Shown piece after piece: positions 27,901 to 36,300 of a stretch of 64,000 bases of DNA (the first letter of the stretch is position 1; the number at the start of each line of letters is the position of its first letter). The DNA is from Thalassotalea_H castellviae (lineage in GTDB: Bacteria; Pseudomonadota; Gammaproteobacteria; Enterobacterales; Alteromonadaceae). The notes beneath the pieces were generated by a model. That model saw nothing but the letters and a program-made list of their open reading frames with translations, ran no database searches and had not been told where the DNA came from. Position numbers and translations under genes: made by a program. Location: NCBI RefSeq assembly GCF_031846185.1, contig NZ_JAVRIF010000002.1, forward strand, positions 434,001 through 498,000. The letters are read 5' to 3'.

Positions 27901-27984
27901 GTATAACGCCGCCATAAGCGGCCTAAATTAATTGGCTAAAATGTTGATGAATTAAAAAAGCCAACTATTTTAGTGTCCACTTAA
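27901..27984 (-). repeat. attC of the RidA cassette
   Basis: GCCGC-cataa-GCGGC arms (27908-27922) followed by TTGGCT and AGCCAA around a TAAAATGTTGATGAATTAAAA centre, nearly identical to the ASCH attC centre. Confidence 0.65.
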
Positions 27985-28005
27985 TTTTTTTGCTAGCTGC
28001 CCATT

Positions 28006-28395
28006 CTAAAGATGAGCAATACATTTAATTTCAATTTTGAGTTCAGGTTGAACAAGTGCCGCCACTTGTACAACTGTTTGACTAACTTCGGGCATACCGC
28101 CATATGCTGATTCCCTTTGCCCATAAACAGCTTCAACGTTTTCCATCAATTCGTCCATATTGGTAACAAAGAAAGTTTCATCAACAATATTGCTCATATC
28201 CGCCCCGAACTGTGATAAAACATCCTTCATATTTGAATAAGCAATAGCTGTTTGTTCGGCAATGTCTAATGGAACCGAACCGTTACTATCAATCCCTACT
28301 TGTCCTGCCATGTAAAGAATATTTCCAACTCGAGTGCCTTGTGCAATGAAATCCTTGAACGGGCCACTTCGATAAGTTTTTTTCTCAATTGCCAT
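28006..28395 (-). CDS. RidA/YjgF-family protein (cassette)
   Basis: A 129-residue RidA/YjgF/UK114-type protein. The family core is present (GTRVGNILYMAGQVGID, then QTAIAYSNMKDVLSQFGADM, and a C-terminal VVQVAALVQPELKIEIKCIA). RidA enzymes hydrolyse reactive enamine/imine intermediates; the catalytic Arg position (near the end of the barrel in canonical RidA) is not obvious here, so this may be a non-catalytic paralogue. The ATG follows AGAGGAA. Confidence 0.75.
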   Translation of the reverse strand: MAIEKKTYRSGPFKDFIAQGTRVGNILYMAGQVGIDSNGSVPLDIAEQTAIAYSNMKDVLSQFGADMSNIVDETFFVTNMDELMENVEAVYGQRESAYGGMPEVSQTVVQVAALVQPELKIEIKCIAHL

Positions 28396-28422
28396 TTTTA
28401 ATATTCCTCTAAGTTAATGTGC

Positions 28423-28498
28423 AACTAACGCCCACAAGAAGGCGAAAAGTAACAGTTGGCTATAATTTCTGATGCATGAGCACAGCCAACTGTTACGT
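28423..28498 (-). repeat. attC of the GFA cassette
   Basis: The shortest site (76 bases) but the cleanest hairpin: GTAACAGTTGGCT (28449-28461) is the perfect complement of AGCCAACTGTTAC (28484-28496). R' core GTTAGTT. Confidence 0.7.
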
Positions 28499-28509
28499 GT
28501 TTCCTCAAT

Positions 28510-28917
28510 TTAAACTGGTAGCCCTTCTATCATAGACACCTGTTCTAAGTCTTGATCCCAATCGGCTTTGCTTGAGACAAAAATATGCGCGTTTGGTCTC
28601 TTTAAAATTTTTGTGTCAATACTTCCGGCAGGTACCGCTAAAAACGCCCCTCCCATTTGAACGTTTGGTAGTGCAGAACCACAGTTCGAACAAAAACTCT
28701 TCACATGCCTTGTAGATGGCAAACTATAAGTTTTTACGTTGTTCTCGCCTGTTAACCACGTTAGAGAAGCTGCTGTAGAAAACAAGTTAGATGCATGAGC
28801 CGAACCAGTATCTTTGCGACAATATTGGCAATGGCACATGAAAAAACTTTCAAATTCACCTTCTACTTCAAAGCTTACTTCACCGCAAAGGCAAGACCCT
28901 TTATGTTTTATGCTCAT
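28510..28917 (-). CDS. GFA/CENP-V-domain protein (cassette)
   Basis: A 135-residue GFA (glutathione-dependent formaldehyde-activating enzyme) domain protein. The zinc ligands are visible as GSCLCGEVSF, CHCQYCRKDTGS and CSNCGS. The ATG at 28915-28917 follows AGGGGGT; a longer frame adds 13 residues without a ribosome site. These proteins bind zinc; most are of unknown substrate. A common cassette class. Confidence 0.8.
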   Translation of the reverse strand: MSIKHKGSCLCGEVSFEVEGEFESFFMCHCQYCRKDTGSAHASNLFSTAASLTWLTGENNVKTYSLPSTRHVKSFCSNCGSALPNVQMGGAFLAVPAGSIDTKILKRPNAHIFVSSKADWDQDLEQVSMIEGLPV

Positions 28918-28952
28918 TAAAAACCCCCTAATATGCCAAATTGAATAAATAC

Positions 28953-29039
28953 ACAAAACGCCTCGTTATGCGGAAAAATCGCTGGCTGAAATTAGCTTGG
29001 AACGAGCAAAAGCCAGCTGTTTCTTAATAGCAGTTTAGT
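28953..29039 (-). repeat. attC of the secreted-protein cassette
   Basis: GCTGGCT (28981-28987) is the perfect complement of AGCCAGC (29011-29017), around a GAAATTAGC...GAGCAAA centre. R' core is GTTTTGT (imperfect). Confidence 0.65.
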
Positions 29040-29466
29040 TAACCCTTTCATAAAGTGGATCTAATGTATCAAGATACATCAAGTTATTTACTTTCCACTC
29101 ATTTTTCGGTTTATAGAATGTGATTTGCCAATAAATAGCGTGATTATTAAACTTGTGTAAATAATAGTAACGTATAAATGATGAGCCTATTTTTTCCGTT
29201 TTAATGAAATCGGTACCTGTAGCTTCACCAAATCTTTGATCTACTACTGGCCATTGCCCTTTGATCGTATTTACCAAGTTATCTAACTCTACAGGAGCTA
29301 AAGGCCAATATGGCTTTGCCAAATCTATTCCTTTTTGAAACTCCTTTTTGTAAAAATGCTGAATCATTTTGTCTGAAAGGACTCTAGTGGACTCTTCATT
29401 GTTCAATGTATTGGCAGAGGTAATCCCTGTTAATAAAACAAACACAATTCCTAATACTATTCTCAT
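29035..29466 (-). CDS. Small secreted protein (cassette)
   Basis: A 143-residue protein with a clear Sec signal peptide (hydrophobic 3-15, cut near TSAN). The mature part has a repeated-hydrophobic alpha/beta look with a conserved-looking 'HAIYWQITFYKPKNEWKVNN' ending, recalling NTF2-like or DUF3887/DUF4019-type folds, but the resemblance is weak. Function unknown. Confidence 0.6.
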   Translation of the reverse strand: MRIVLGIVFVLLTGITSANTLNNEESTRVLSDKMIQHFYKKEFQKGIDLAKPYWPLAPVELDNLVNTIKGQWPVVDQRFGEATGTDFIKTEKIGSSFIRYYYLHKFNNHAIYWQITFYKPKNEWKVNNLMYLDTLDPLYERVN

Positions 29467-29490
29467 TTAATACTCCATAATTTGTATAAT

Positions 29491-29598
29491 TGCTAACGCC
29501 CTAATATTGGGCAATAAAATGTTGGCTAAAATTAGCGAAGAAGGAGCTAAAGCCAGCTGTTTTTTATGATCTTGTCACGCTATAGTGCCTTGTTAAGT
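29491..29598 (-). repeat. attC of the Abi-C cassette
   Basis: In gene sense the R'' core is a perfect ACTTAAC and the R' end is GTTAGCA. The inner TTGGCT/AGCC arms surround TAAAATTAGCGAAGAAGGAGC. The Abi-C stop codon lies within R''. Confidence 0.75.
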
Positions 29599-30351
29599 TT
29601 CGATTGCTTCATACGTTGATATTAAAAACAGCGCCATTGTTCCAGCTAAATTGACAGCTAATTCTGCATGTCTAGGCTTTGGTTTTACTGCTCTAGGACT
29701 AGAACCATGAGCATCACCATGTTTATTTCTTAGAGAGCCTAAGCCATTAATAATGCCGGAACACCCACCTAATATTTGTTTGAATATTTTTTCAGTATGT
29801 TGATCTGGCGATAGATTAAGCTCTTTAGCAGTAAGTCGATATAAGTCTGAAATTTCTATATTAGTTTCATTAAATTCGATATTTTTGGCAAGGAGAATAT
29901 GTTTACAAACAGACTCAAGAATAGTTCTTGATATGGTTATTGCTCCTTCAGGATCTTGTGTTTTACGCTCAAGTGCTTTTTGCCACGCGAAATGAATACC
30001 GTCAGAATCAAATTTACTTAATACAGCATCAATGCTTTTAGATGGAGGTAAAGTTTGCTTTGTTTCAATATATTCTAAGAGAGGATTTAACTCTTCATTT
30101 AAAAATACTCTACGCTCTGCGTAAGTAGGGAACTTGTTTTTAATGAATTGCCAGAATTGATCGATATTCCTATTGGTACGTATCCACCGAGGGATTAATT
30201 CTGAATAATTAGGGTTACCCATAAAGTGATTACGCATTTGAATATAATGCTGTTCTTCAACCTCACCACCTGTAGCTTTTGTTAAAACTATGCTCTGAAG
30301 GTATTCAGCTCTATCAAAGTCGTCATTTATGAATTCTATTTCCGCCGACAC
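29593..30351 (-). CDS. Abortive-infection C-terminal (Abi-C) domain protein (cassette)
   Basis: A 252-residue protein. Residues about 135-250 match the 'abortive infection C-terminus' family: EGAITISRTILESVCKHIL, a DLYRLTAKELNLSPDQHTE segment, then ILGGCSGIINGLGSLRNKHGDAHG, with the R-x(4-6)-H-like motif (RNKHGDAHG) of HEPN ribonuclease folds. The N-terminal half is helical and of unknown type. Abi-C proteins act in phage defence through cell shutdown. The start is GTG after GGAGT. Placement in an integron cassette fits mobile defence; activity is inferred from family only. Confidence 0.78.
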   Translation of the reverse strand: MSAEIEFINDDFDRAEYLQSIVLTKATGGEVEEQHYIQMRNHFMGNPNYSELIPRWIRTNRNIDQFWQFIKNKFPTYAERRVFLNEELNPLLEYIETKQTLPPSKSIDAVLSKFDSDGIHFAWQKALERKTQDPEGAITISRTILESVCKHILLAKNIEFNETNIEISDLYRLTAKELNLSPDQHTEKIFKQILGGCSGIINGLGSLRNKHGDAHGSSPRAVKPKPRHAELAVNLAGTMALFLISTYEAIET

Positions 30352-30367
30352 CGAAACTCCTTAAGAA

Positions 30368-30467
30368 ACTTAACGCCCAAATAACAGGCAAAAAATAGTT
30401 GGTTAAAATAAGCGACGAAGGAGCAAAAACCAACTGTTTTTTGTCCTTGTTTATTTTCATGTTAGGT
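30368..30467 (-). repeat. attC of the membrane-protein cassette
   Basis: Perfect R'' ACCTAAC and R' GTTAAGT cores (gene sense), with TTGG/CCAA arms around a TTAAAATAAGCGACGAAGGAGCAAAAA centre that closely matches the Abi-C attC. Confidence 0.75.
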
Positions 30468-30472
30468 AACTT

Positions 30473-30925
30473 TTAACCCCATGCATTACAAGAAGAAACT
30501 GCTGTCGAAATTATAAAGACAACGAATACAACTATATAAAAAGAATAAGCAGGCAAAGTACTACCAACACTTCTATGTAGTGAAGTACTAAATATTGGTT
30601 CAGGAAGGTCAGTACCGATAGGACGTGATTTCTCTAATTTCTCTAGCTCTTTAACACTATTTGTCATTAAGCGATTGTAATAACCAAGATCAAGAATCGC
30701 TATTGAAACCCAGAAGAAAGATAAAAACAGAAAGACAACAAACACTACATCCCATTGAACACCTTTATCATTATGTCCCAATAAAACTACTAAAGTTATA
30801 AGTGTAGTTACTAGAGCCAATGCTTGAATTCTTATTTTTAAAATGAGCCCATTAAAGTGGTTGGTTATGTCTTCGTATTTACACCAAAGATTGAAAAAAT
30901 ATTCATGCTTTTGATTATCGTCCAC
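30473..30925 (-). CDS. Three-helix membrane protein, first cassette of the array
   Basis: A 150-residue protein with hydrophobic helices near residues 34-51, 59-80 and 126-145; the first 25 residues and the loop 85-120 are polar. This layout resembles small membrane effectors such as SLATT proteins, but no signature confirms it. The start is GTG preceded at some distance by AAAGGAA. It is followed by the attC shared with the Abi-C cassette junction. In integrons the first cassette is the most recently gained and usually the best expressed. Confidence 0.6.
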   Translation of the reverse strand: MDDNQKHEYFFNLWCKYEDITNHFNGLILKIRIQALALVTTLITLVVLLGHNDKGVQWDVVFVVFLFLSFFWVSIAILDLGYYNRLMTNSVKELEKLEKSRPIGTDLPEPIFSTSLHRSVGSTLPAYSFYIVVFVVFIISTAVSSCNAWG

Positions 30926-30988
30926 TTTTAATTAATTCCTTTAAAATAAAAAGTTGAAAACTCATACTCAATTAGAGAGTTACCTAAC

Positions 30989-31262
30989 AGTCTATTATGC
31001 AGACGTCTCAGTAATATCCGCCTACGAACTTGCCTTTAAAGTAGCAGGAAATTCAAATAAATCAATTCATTAAACACACCATCAATTTCAGCGTATTACT
31101 CACCTTAGTGTTACTAATGTCGAGTTGTAGTGAGAATTCTCGGTAATATTCTGCAAAAAAAGAATGAAGTGATTGGCTAACTAAGTTGATATTGCTAGGA
31201 ATTAATTGAAAAGCACAAAGATCCGTTTCCGATGACAACGGGCGTAGAAGTTTCAAACCCTA
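30989..31262. other. Region between the array and tRNA-Leu, no confident gene
   Basis: The array-side R' core (GTTAGGT) is followed in the plus direction by a small GTCT/AGAC hairpin, a possible attI or lost attC. Beyond it a 33-codon plus-strand stretch with a lipoprotein-like signal (31045-31146, VLLTLVLLMSSCS) ends in a stop and lacks a start codon, so it is likely a gene remnant. No intI. Confidence 0.5.
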
Positions 31263-31300
31263 AAAACAAAAAAGCCCCATCCAATTAAGAATAAGGCTTT
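31263..31300 (-). terminator. Terminator after tRNA-Leu
   Basis: On the minus strand, AAAGCC pairs with GGCTTT, followed by T-run (plus-strand AAAAAACAAAAA). It lies just after the tRNA 3' end. Confidence 0.65.
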
Positions 31301-31305
31301 AATAA

Positions 31306-31390
31306 TGGTACCGGAGGACGGACTTGAACCGTCACGCTCGAAAGCAACGGATTTTGAATCCGTCGTGTCTACCAATTCCACCACTCCGGC
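31306..31390 (-). tRNA. tRNA-Leu (anticodon CAA)
   Basis: Minus-strand 85-base class-II tRNA: acceptor GCCGGAG pairs with CTCCGGT (one G-T), the anticodon loop is TTCAAAA in an ACGGA/TCCGT stem, giving anticodon CAA, a variable arm follows, the T-arm is GGTTCAAGTCC, and CCA is encoded. It reads UUG codons. A sigma70 promoter lies just upstream. Confidence 0.93.
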
Positions 31391-31429
31391 GACACAGTGA
31401 CTACAAACATAGCGTTTGAAGAGGTTGGC

Positions 31430-31457
31430 ATTATACGAGATATCTTTGCTTGTGCAA
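31430..31457 (-). promoter_or_regulatory. Sigma70 promoter of tRNA-Leu
   Basis: On the minus strand TTGCAC, 16 bases, then a perfect TATAAT; the start of transcription would be about 30 bases before the tRNA. Confidence 0.65.
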
Positions 31458-31474
31458 TAGTTTTTCTCGGTAGC

Positions 31475-32131
31475 TTAACTATTTGCTGATATTTTATTCA
31501 ATTTATTTTCTACTCGGTAGGCTTTTAAGAATAAATCAACCGCGGTATCAACATGTTGATGAATTTCTTCATCAGTAATTTTATTATTTGGGAGCAAGAT
31601 CACTTTCAAATGTAAACGCCCTTTTACCATTTCAATTAACATTTGAGTGGCATAAGCAGGGTCGTCAATCGCTAGAATTTTCTTCTCGTTGAGCTGCATT
31701 AAATATTCGGTTAATGGTTGCATCCCTTTTAACGGCCCTTTTTCATAAATCAAGCTGCCCACTTCAGGGAGTTTTGGCACAACTTGGATCACTAAGCGAA
31801 ACAATGACACCAAAGTGTCAGACACCATGCCTTTGACAAACCGAAAGCACATTTCTTTTAACGCTTCTTGATAGGCTAATTTGGTTGTTTTGATCGAGGC
31901 AATAGTTTGAGTTTGCAATGAAATTTGTTGATGAAGCACCGCCATCAGCAAACCTTGTTTATTGCCAAACTCATTATAAATTGACCGACGTGAGCCTCCT
32001 GATTCGGTAATGATCATTTCCAACGAGGTTTCATCAAAGCCATGTTTTAAAAACAACTTTTGAGCGGCATCAAGAATTAATTTCCCACGCGGGCTAAGTT
32101 GTTGCTTTTCTAGTTTTTCACAACTGAGCAT
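31475..32131 (-). CDS. TetR-family repressor of the divergent RND pump
   Basis: A 218-residue TetR regulator. The N-terminal HTH begins PRGKLILDAAQKLFLKHGFD and contains the TSLEMIITESGGSRRSIYNEF recognition segment, with the usual helical ligand domain behind. The start chosen is the ATG at 32129-32131; a longer frame would begin with TTG inside the operator and is less likely. Two perfect 16-bp palindromes lie between it and the divergent efflux genes, so autoregulation and pump control are strongly suggested. Ligand unknown. Confidence 0.82.
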   Translation of the reverse strand: MLSCEKLEKQQLSPRGKLILDAAQKLFLKHGFDETSLEMIITESGGSRRSIYNEFGNKQGLLMAVLHQQISLQTQTIASIKTTKLAYQEALKEMCFRFVKGMVSDTLVSLFRLVIQVVPKLPEVGSLIYEKGPLKGMQPLTEYLMQLNEKKILAIDDPAYATQMLIEMVKGRLHLKVILLPNNKITDEEIHQHVDTAVDLFLKAYRVENKLNKISANS

Positions 32132-32167
32132 ATTTTTATAACACTTTTCTAAGAATGAGTTGACTTC

Positions 32168-32208
32168 GGTACTACATAGTACCAAAATATACGGTACTAG
32201 GTAGTACC
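32168..32208. promoter_or_regulatory. Tandem palindromic TetR operators
   Basis: GGTACTA-CA-TAGTACC (32168-32183) and GGTACTA-GG-TAGTACC (32193-32208), two perfect 7+2+7 palindromes with centres 25 bp apart, in the tetR/efflux divergent gap. Typical TetR-dimer operators. Confidence 0.75.
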
Positions 32209-32268
32209 AATTTACTTTTTACCATAAAACACCTTAACTAAAGGTGAGTTTTTACCAATGGAATTAAT

Positions 32269-33369
32269 ATGCGTTATTTACTAATAATTTTAACTTCTTT
32301 CGTGCTAATAAGTTGTAGTGAGCAAGCAGTAACAACTGAAAAAGCTGTGAGGCCAATAGCTTGGATCAAAGTTGAAGAAACAAAATTACAGCAATTACGA
32401 ACCCTATCAGGAATTGTAGCCCCTGTAGAAGCAACCAGTTTAAGCTTTGAAGTGATGGGAAAAGTAGAATCTGTTGATGTGAAGCTCGGTGATCAAGTAG
32501 TCGAAGGTCAAGTGTTGGCACAGCTTAATCATCGCAGCTTTGAACTCGCGTTAAAATCGGCACAAGCACAACTTGATAAAGCAGAAACTGCCATGATTGA
32601 AGCGAAAAATAGCTTTACTCGCTATAGCCAATTAATTAAACAAGGCTTGGTTGCTCAGTCAGGATTCGATAATGCCAAAGCCAATTATGAATCGAGTAAA
32701 AGTGCTGTAGGTGTTGCACAAGCACAACTTGATATAGTACAAAAAAACCTACAAGACAGTACGTTAAAAGCACCATATCAAGGTGTAATCACTAAACGAT
32801 TAATTGAGCCTTCTCAGCAAATTTCGGCAGGCCAATCAGCGTTTCAAATTGAAGGTAAACACGGTTTAGAAGTAAACGTAATGGTGCCAGAAACTTTAAT
32901 AAGGGAATTACGACAAGACACTATTTTACCCGTCAGGTTTCCAGTATTAACCGAAACAACCATATTAGGTCGTATTTCAGAAATTGGTACTCGCGCAGAA
33001 ACAGCCAATGCTTTTCCGGTAACCGTCGTGTTACAAGAAGAGAATCCATTATTAAGAGCAGGTATGACCGCGGAAGTCGATTTCACCTTTGAAGGAATAG
33101 GCCAAACTGGCTATCAAGGCGTCACCATCAGTGTGCCATTTTCTGCATTAAAAGCTGGCGTCAATCAAAAAAGTTATGTCTTTGTTTATGATCCAGAAAA
33201 ACAAGTCGTTAACCAACGACAAGTGCAAACCGAGAACATCCTGAATAATATCGCTTTTCTTTCATCTGGGTTGCAAGATGGTGAAATCATTGCCACTGCA
33301 GGCGTTGCATTTTTACGCGACGGTCAAAAAGTAACGCTATTCGATAAAAACATTCAACGTTTTAATTAA
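32269..33369 (+). CDS. RND efflux membrane-fusion lipoprotein
   Basis: A 366-residue periplasmic adaptor of the MFP/HlyD family. It has a lipoprotein signal (LISC, Cys16), a biotinyl-lipoyl hairpin (VMGKVESVDVKLGDQVVEGQVLAQL, about residues 62-90), a coiled-coil hairpin (KSAQAQLDKAETA...QAQLDIVQ) and a beta-barrel domain. It links the inner-membrane RND pump (10 bases downstream) to an outer-membrane channel, which is not encoded here. Confidence 0.87.
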   Translation: MRYLLIILTSFVLISCSEQAVTTEKAVRPIAWIKVEETKLQQLRTLSGIVAPVEATSLSFEVMGKVESVDVKLGDQVVEGQVLAQLNHRSFELALKSAQAQLDKAETAMIEAKNSFTRYSQLIKQGLVAQSGFDNAKANYESSKSAVGVAQAQLDIVQKNLQDSTLKAPYQGVITKRLIEPSQQISAGQSAFQIEGKHGLEVNVMVPETLIRELRQDTILPVRFPVLTETTILGRISEIGTRAETANAFPVTVVLQEENPLLRAGMTAEVDFTFEGIGQTGYQGVTISVPFSALKAGVNQKSYVFVYDPEKQVVNQRQVQTENILNNIAFLSSGLQDGEIIATAGVAFLRDGQKVTLFDKNIQRFN

Positions 33370-33379
33370 AGGAAGGCCA

Positions 33380-36300
33380 ATGAACATTACTCAAATAGCC
33401 TTTCAATATCGTAAAACGGTATTTTTAATCGTTGCGTTGTTACTCATAAACGGTGTTTTTGCCTATTTCACTTTACCTGCGCAAGAAGACCCTACTATTA
33501 CTATTCGAGAAGCGGTAATTTCAACGTCTTTTCCGGGGATGGCACCAGAGCGAGTTGAACAACTTATTACTAAAAAGCTCGAAGAAGAAGTACGTAAAAT
33601 ACCGCAAGTAAAAGAAATAAAATCGTTATCTACAACCGGCAGTTCAACTATTCATGTAAAAATTCATGACCGATATTTTAATCTTGATGATATTTGGCAA
33701 GATGTTAGAAATAAGGCGCAAGCAGCCCACTCTAACATGCCTTCAGGCACAGGCACCCCTTATGTAAATACTGAATTTGGTGATGTTTCTGTGGTAACGC
33801 TTGCGTTAACCGCCGACGGTTTTGATATGAGTGCTATGTACGATATTGCTCAGCATATTCGTGATACACTTTATGCGGTGGAAGGTACGAAAAAAATTGA
33901 AATTTTAGGTCATTTAGAAGAACGAATTTTTCTTGAAGCCTCTAATGCCACCTTATCTCAATTGGGCATTTCTCCACGAGCATTAATTAATGAATTGCAA
34001 AATCAAAATATTATTCGCTCGGGGGGAGAAATAGATACTGGCGCAAAAAGCTTTATTGTTGAGCCTTCGGGAAACTTTAACAGTGTTTCAGATATTGCCA
34101 ATACTTATATTAATATTCCAAACACGGAAGATTTTATCGCGTTAAAAGACGTGGTTACCATTAAGCGTGACTACATTGACCCACCAAATAAAATTGCGTA
34201 TTTCAATGGAAAACCGGCTATTTTCTTTGCCATTTCCATGTTGCCTCAATACAACATTTTAAAATATGCTCCTCGAGTAAAAACAAAATTTGAAGAAATT
34301 ATCCAGTCATTACCTATAGGTTATCAACTCGATATTGCTACTTATCAGGCGGAGCAAGTCGAAAAAACGGTCCAAGGAGTTTCAATCAATGTTTTACAAA
34401 CACTAGCCATTGTTTTGGTAGTGGTGGTGTTATTTTTAGGTGTGCGCACCGGTTTGATTGTTGGCGCTATTGTGCCATTTGTTATGTTAGCCACACTTTC
34501 AATTATGCTATTTTTTGATATGAAATTAGAGCGAATGAGCCTAGCAACATTAATTATTTCATTGGGTTTGTTAGTAGATAATGGCATTGTCATCGCAGAA
34601 GATTTTAAACGTAGAATAGAAGATGGTATCAGCCGGTATGACGCTATGTTACAAGGCTGTAAAGAGCTTGCCATACCGTTATTAAGCTCGTCTATTACAA
34701 CTATTTTATTCTTTTTGCCACTTATGCTGGCTGAACATGTTGCCGGTGAATTTACTCGCTCAATTTCGCTAGTTATTCTCATTACTTTGATGACCAGCTG
34801 GATTCTAGCGCTTTGTGTAACCCCTATTCTTTGTTATTACTTTATTAAACCATCTGGCCAAACGGTAGAGAACACCTCGACATTAGCAAAAATGTATTCG
34901 AGCTATGAAGCGTTTTTGCATTGGATTTTAAAACATAAAATTTTCTTTATAAGTGTCATATTGGTCACGTTTATTGCTTCAATAGGGGCAATGAAATTTG
35001 TCGCTAAACAATTTTTCCCTGAGTCTGATCGCACCCAAATTCTCATGTATATCGACTTACCAAACGGGACTTCTTCACGCGAAACTAATCGACAAATGCA
35101 GGAGATTTTCAAATGGCTTGATAACAAAGAAAAGTTTGCTTTTATCGAAAACTACTCAGGCTATGTTGGCTTTAATGGCCCACGTTTTGTGTTATCACTT
35201 AACCCAGAAGATCCAGCAAAAAATAAAGGATTCATAGTATTAAATGTAATTGAGGGAACAAACGTCGCTGAAAAAGTGATGGCGTTAGATACCCAGCTTG
35301 AAGCAACTTTTCCGAATGTTTCCGCCAGAGTGAAGAAAATGTTTTTAGGTCCTTCCGACGCTAAAACCATTAAAATACAAGTGAAAGGCCCCGATAAAAA
35401 TGTCATTTATCATAAAGCACAACAAATTATGGATTTGCTTCATGAAATCCCTGACACCATCAATATTCGCAATAACTGGGAAAATTTAATTGTTAAAATT
35501 GACGTACAAGTGGACCAACACAGAGCCAAAAGAGCGGGCTTAACGTCAACAGAAATTGCTGATGCTTTACAAACCTACTTTTCTGGCGCTCAAATTACAG
35601 AATTTAGAGAAGAAGATGAGATCATTCCTATCGTGCTAAGAGCACAAGAAGCAGAACGTCACAACTTAGACCGATTACGTACGCTTAATGTTTATTCTGA
35701 AAAAACAGGCAAAGCGGTGCCATTGTTCCAAGTAGCAACGTTTGCGCCTGTAAATCAATTTTCAGTGATTTATCATGAAGATATGTTTAGAACCATTAGT
35801 GTAGAAGCCCGCAATAACAATATGGCTGCTGAAGATTTACAATTGATTATTGATGATAAAATTCAAGCTCTAGCAGCTGATTTACCGATTAATCATCACA
35901 TTACTTATGGTGGTGCAATTAAAGAATCTAAAGCAGCACAAAAAGCATTAAGCGCAAGTATGCCTATGGTGATCGGTTTTATTTTAATCTTGCTGGTGGC
36001 GCAATTTAACTCGTTTAGAAAAGCCGCCATTATCACATTAACTATGCCGTTATCTTTTATTGGTGCCGTCATTGGCCTTCTAGTGATGCAAGCGCCTTTT
36101 GGTTTTATGGTTACCTTAGGCTTATATAGTTTGGCGGGGATTATTATCAACAACGCGATTGTGCTTATTGACCGCATCAAGATTGAAATTGACAGCGGTA
36201 AGACTCAGTACCAAGCATTGGTTGATGCCTGCTTAACACGATTACGCCCAATTGCCATGACAACAATAACCACTGTGATGGGCTTATTACCACTTATTTT

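Larger units (their letters stand above)
25888..30988 (-). mobile_element. Integron gene-cassette array (nine cassettes, no integrase in window)
   Basis: Nine small genes lie head to tail on the minus strand. Every gap between them (about 75-125 bases) holds a related imperfect palindrome of attC type. In gene-sense orientation these begin with TAAC-type R'' sequences and end with GGGCGTTA-like or GTTAGGT R' ends, with inner arms such as TTGGCT/AGCCAA. The upstream boundary of the first cassette keeps a perfect GTTRRRY core (GTTAGGT at 30982-30988, minus strand). This layout is diagnostic of integron cassettes; the sites resemble the large Vibrio/Alteromonadales chromosomal type. No intI-like gene is present within 64 kb, so the array is a CALIN or lies far from its integrase. 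Confidence 0.85.

Noticed and set aside
31045..31146. A 33-codon plus-strand lipoprotein-like stretch.
   Set aside because: No start codon, ends after the lipobox; looks like a decayed fragment, mentioned only in the gap entry.
31062..31256. A 64-codon minus-strand open frame between the integron array and tRNA-Leu.
   Set aside because: No ribosome site, no recognisable domain, odd composition, and it lies over a plus-strand lipoprotein-like remnant.
25888..31305. An integron integrase or phage/IS transposase gene in or beside the cassette array.
   Set aside because: None of the reading frames on either strand here shows tyrosine-recombinase or transposase motifs.
34345..34782. A 145-codon minus-strand frame inside the RND pump gene.
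   Set aside because: Antisense to well-conserved transporter helices; no ribosome site or domain.
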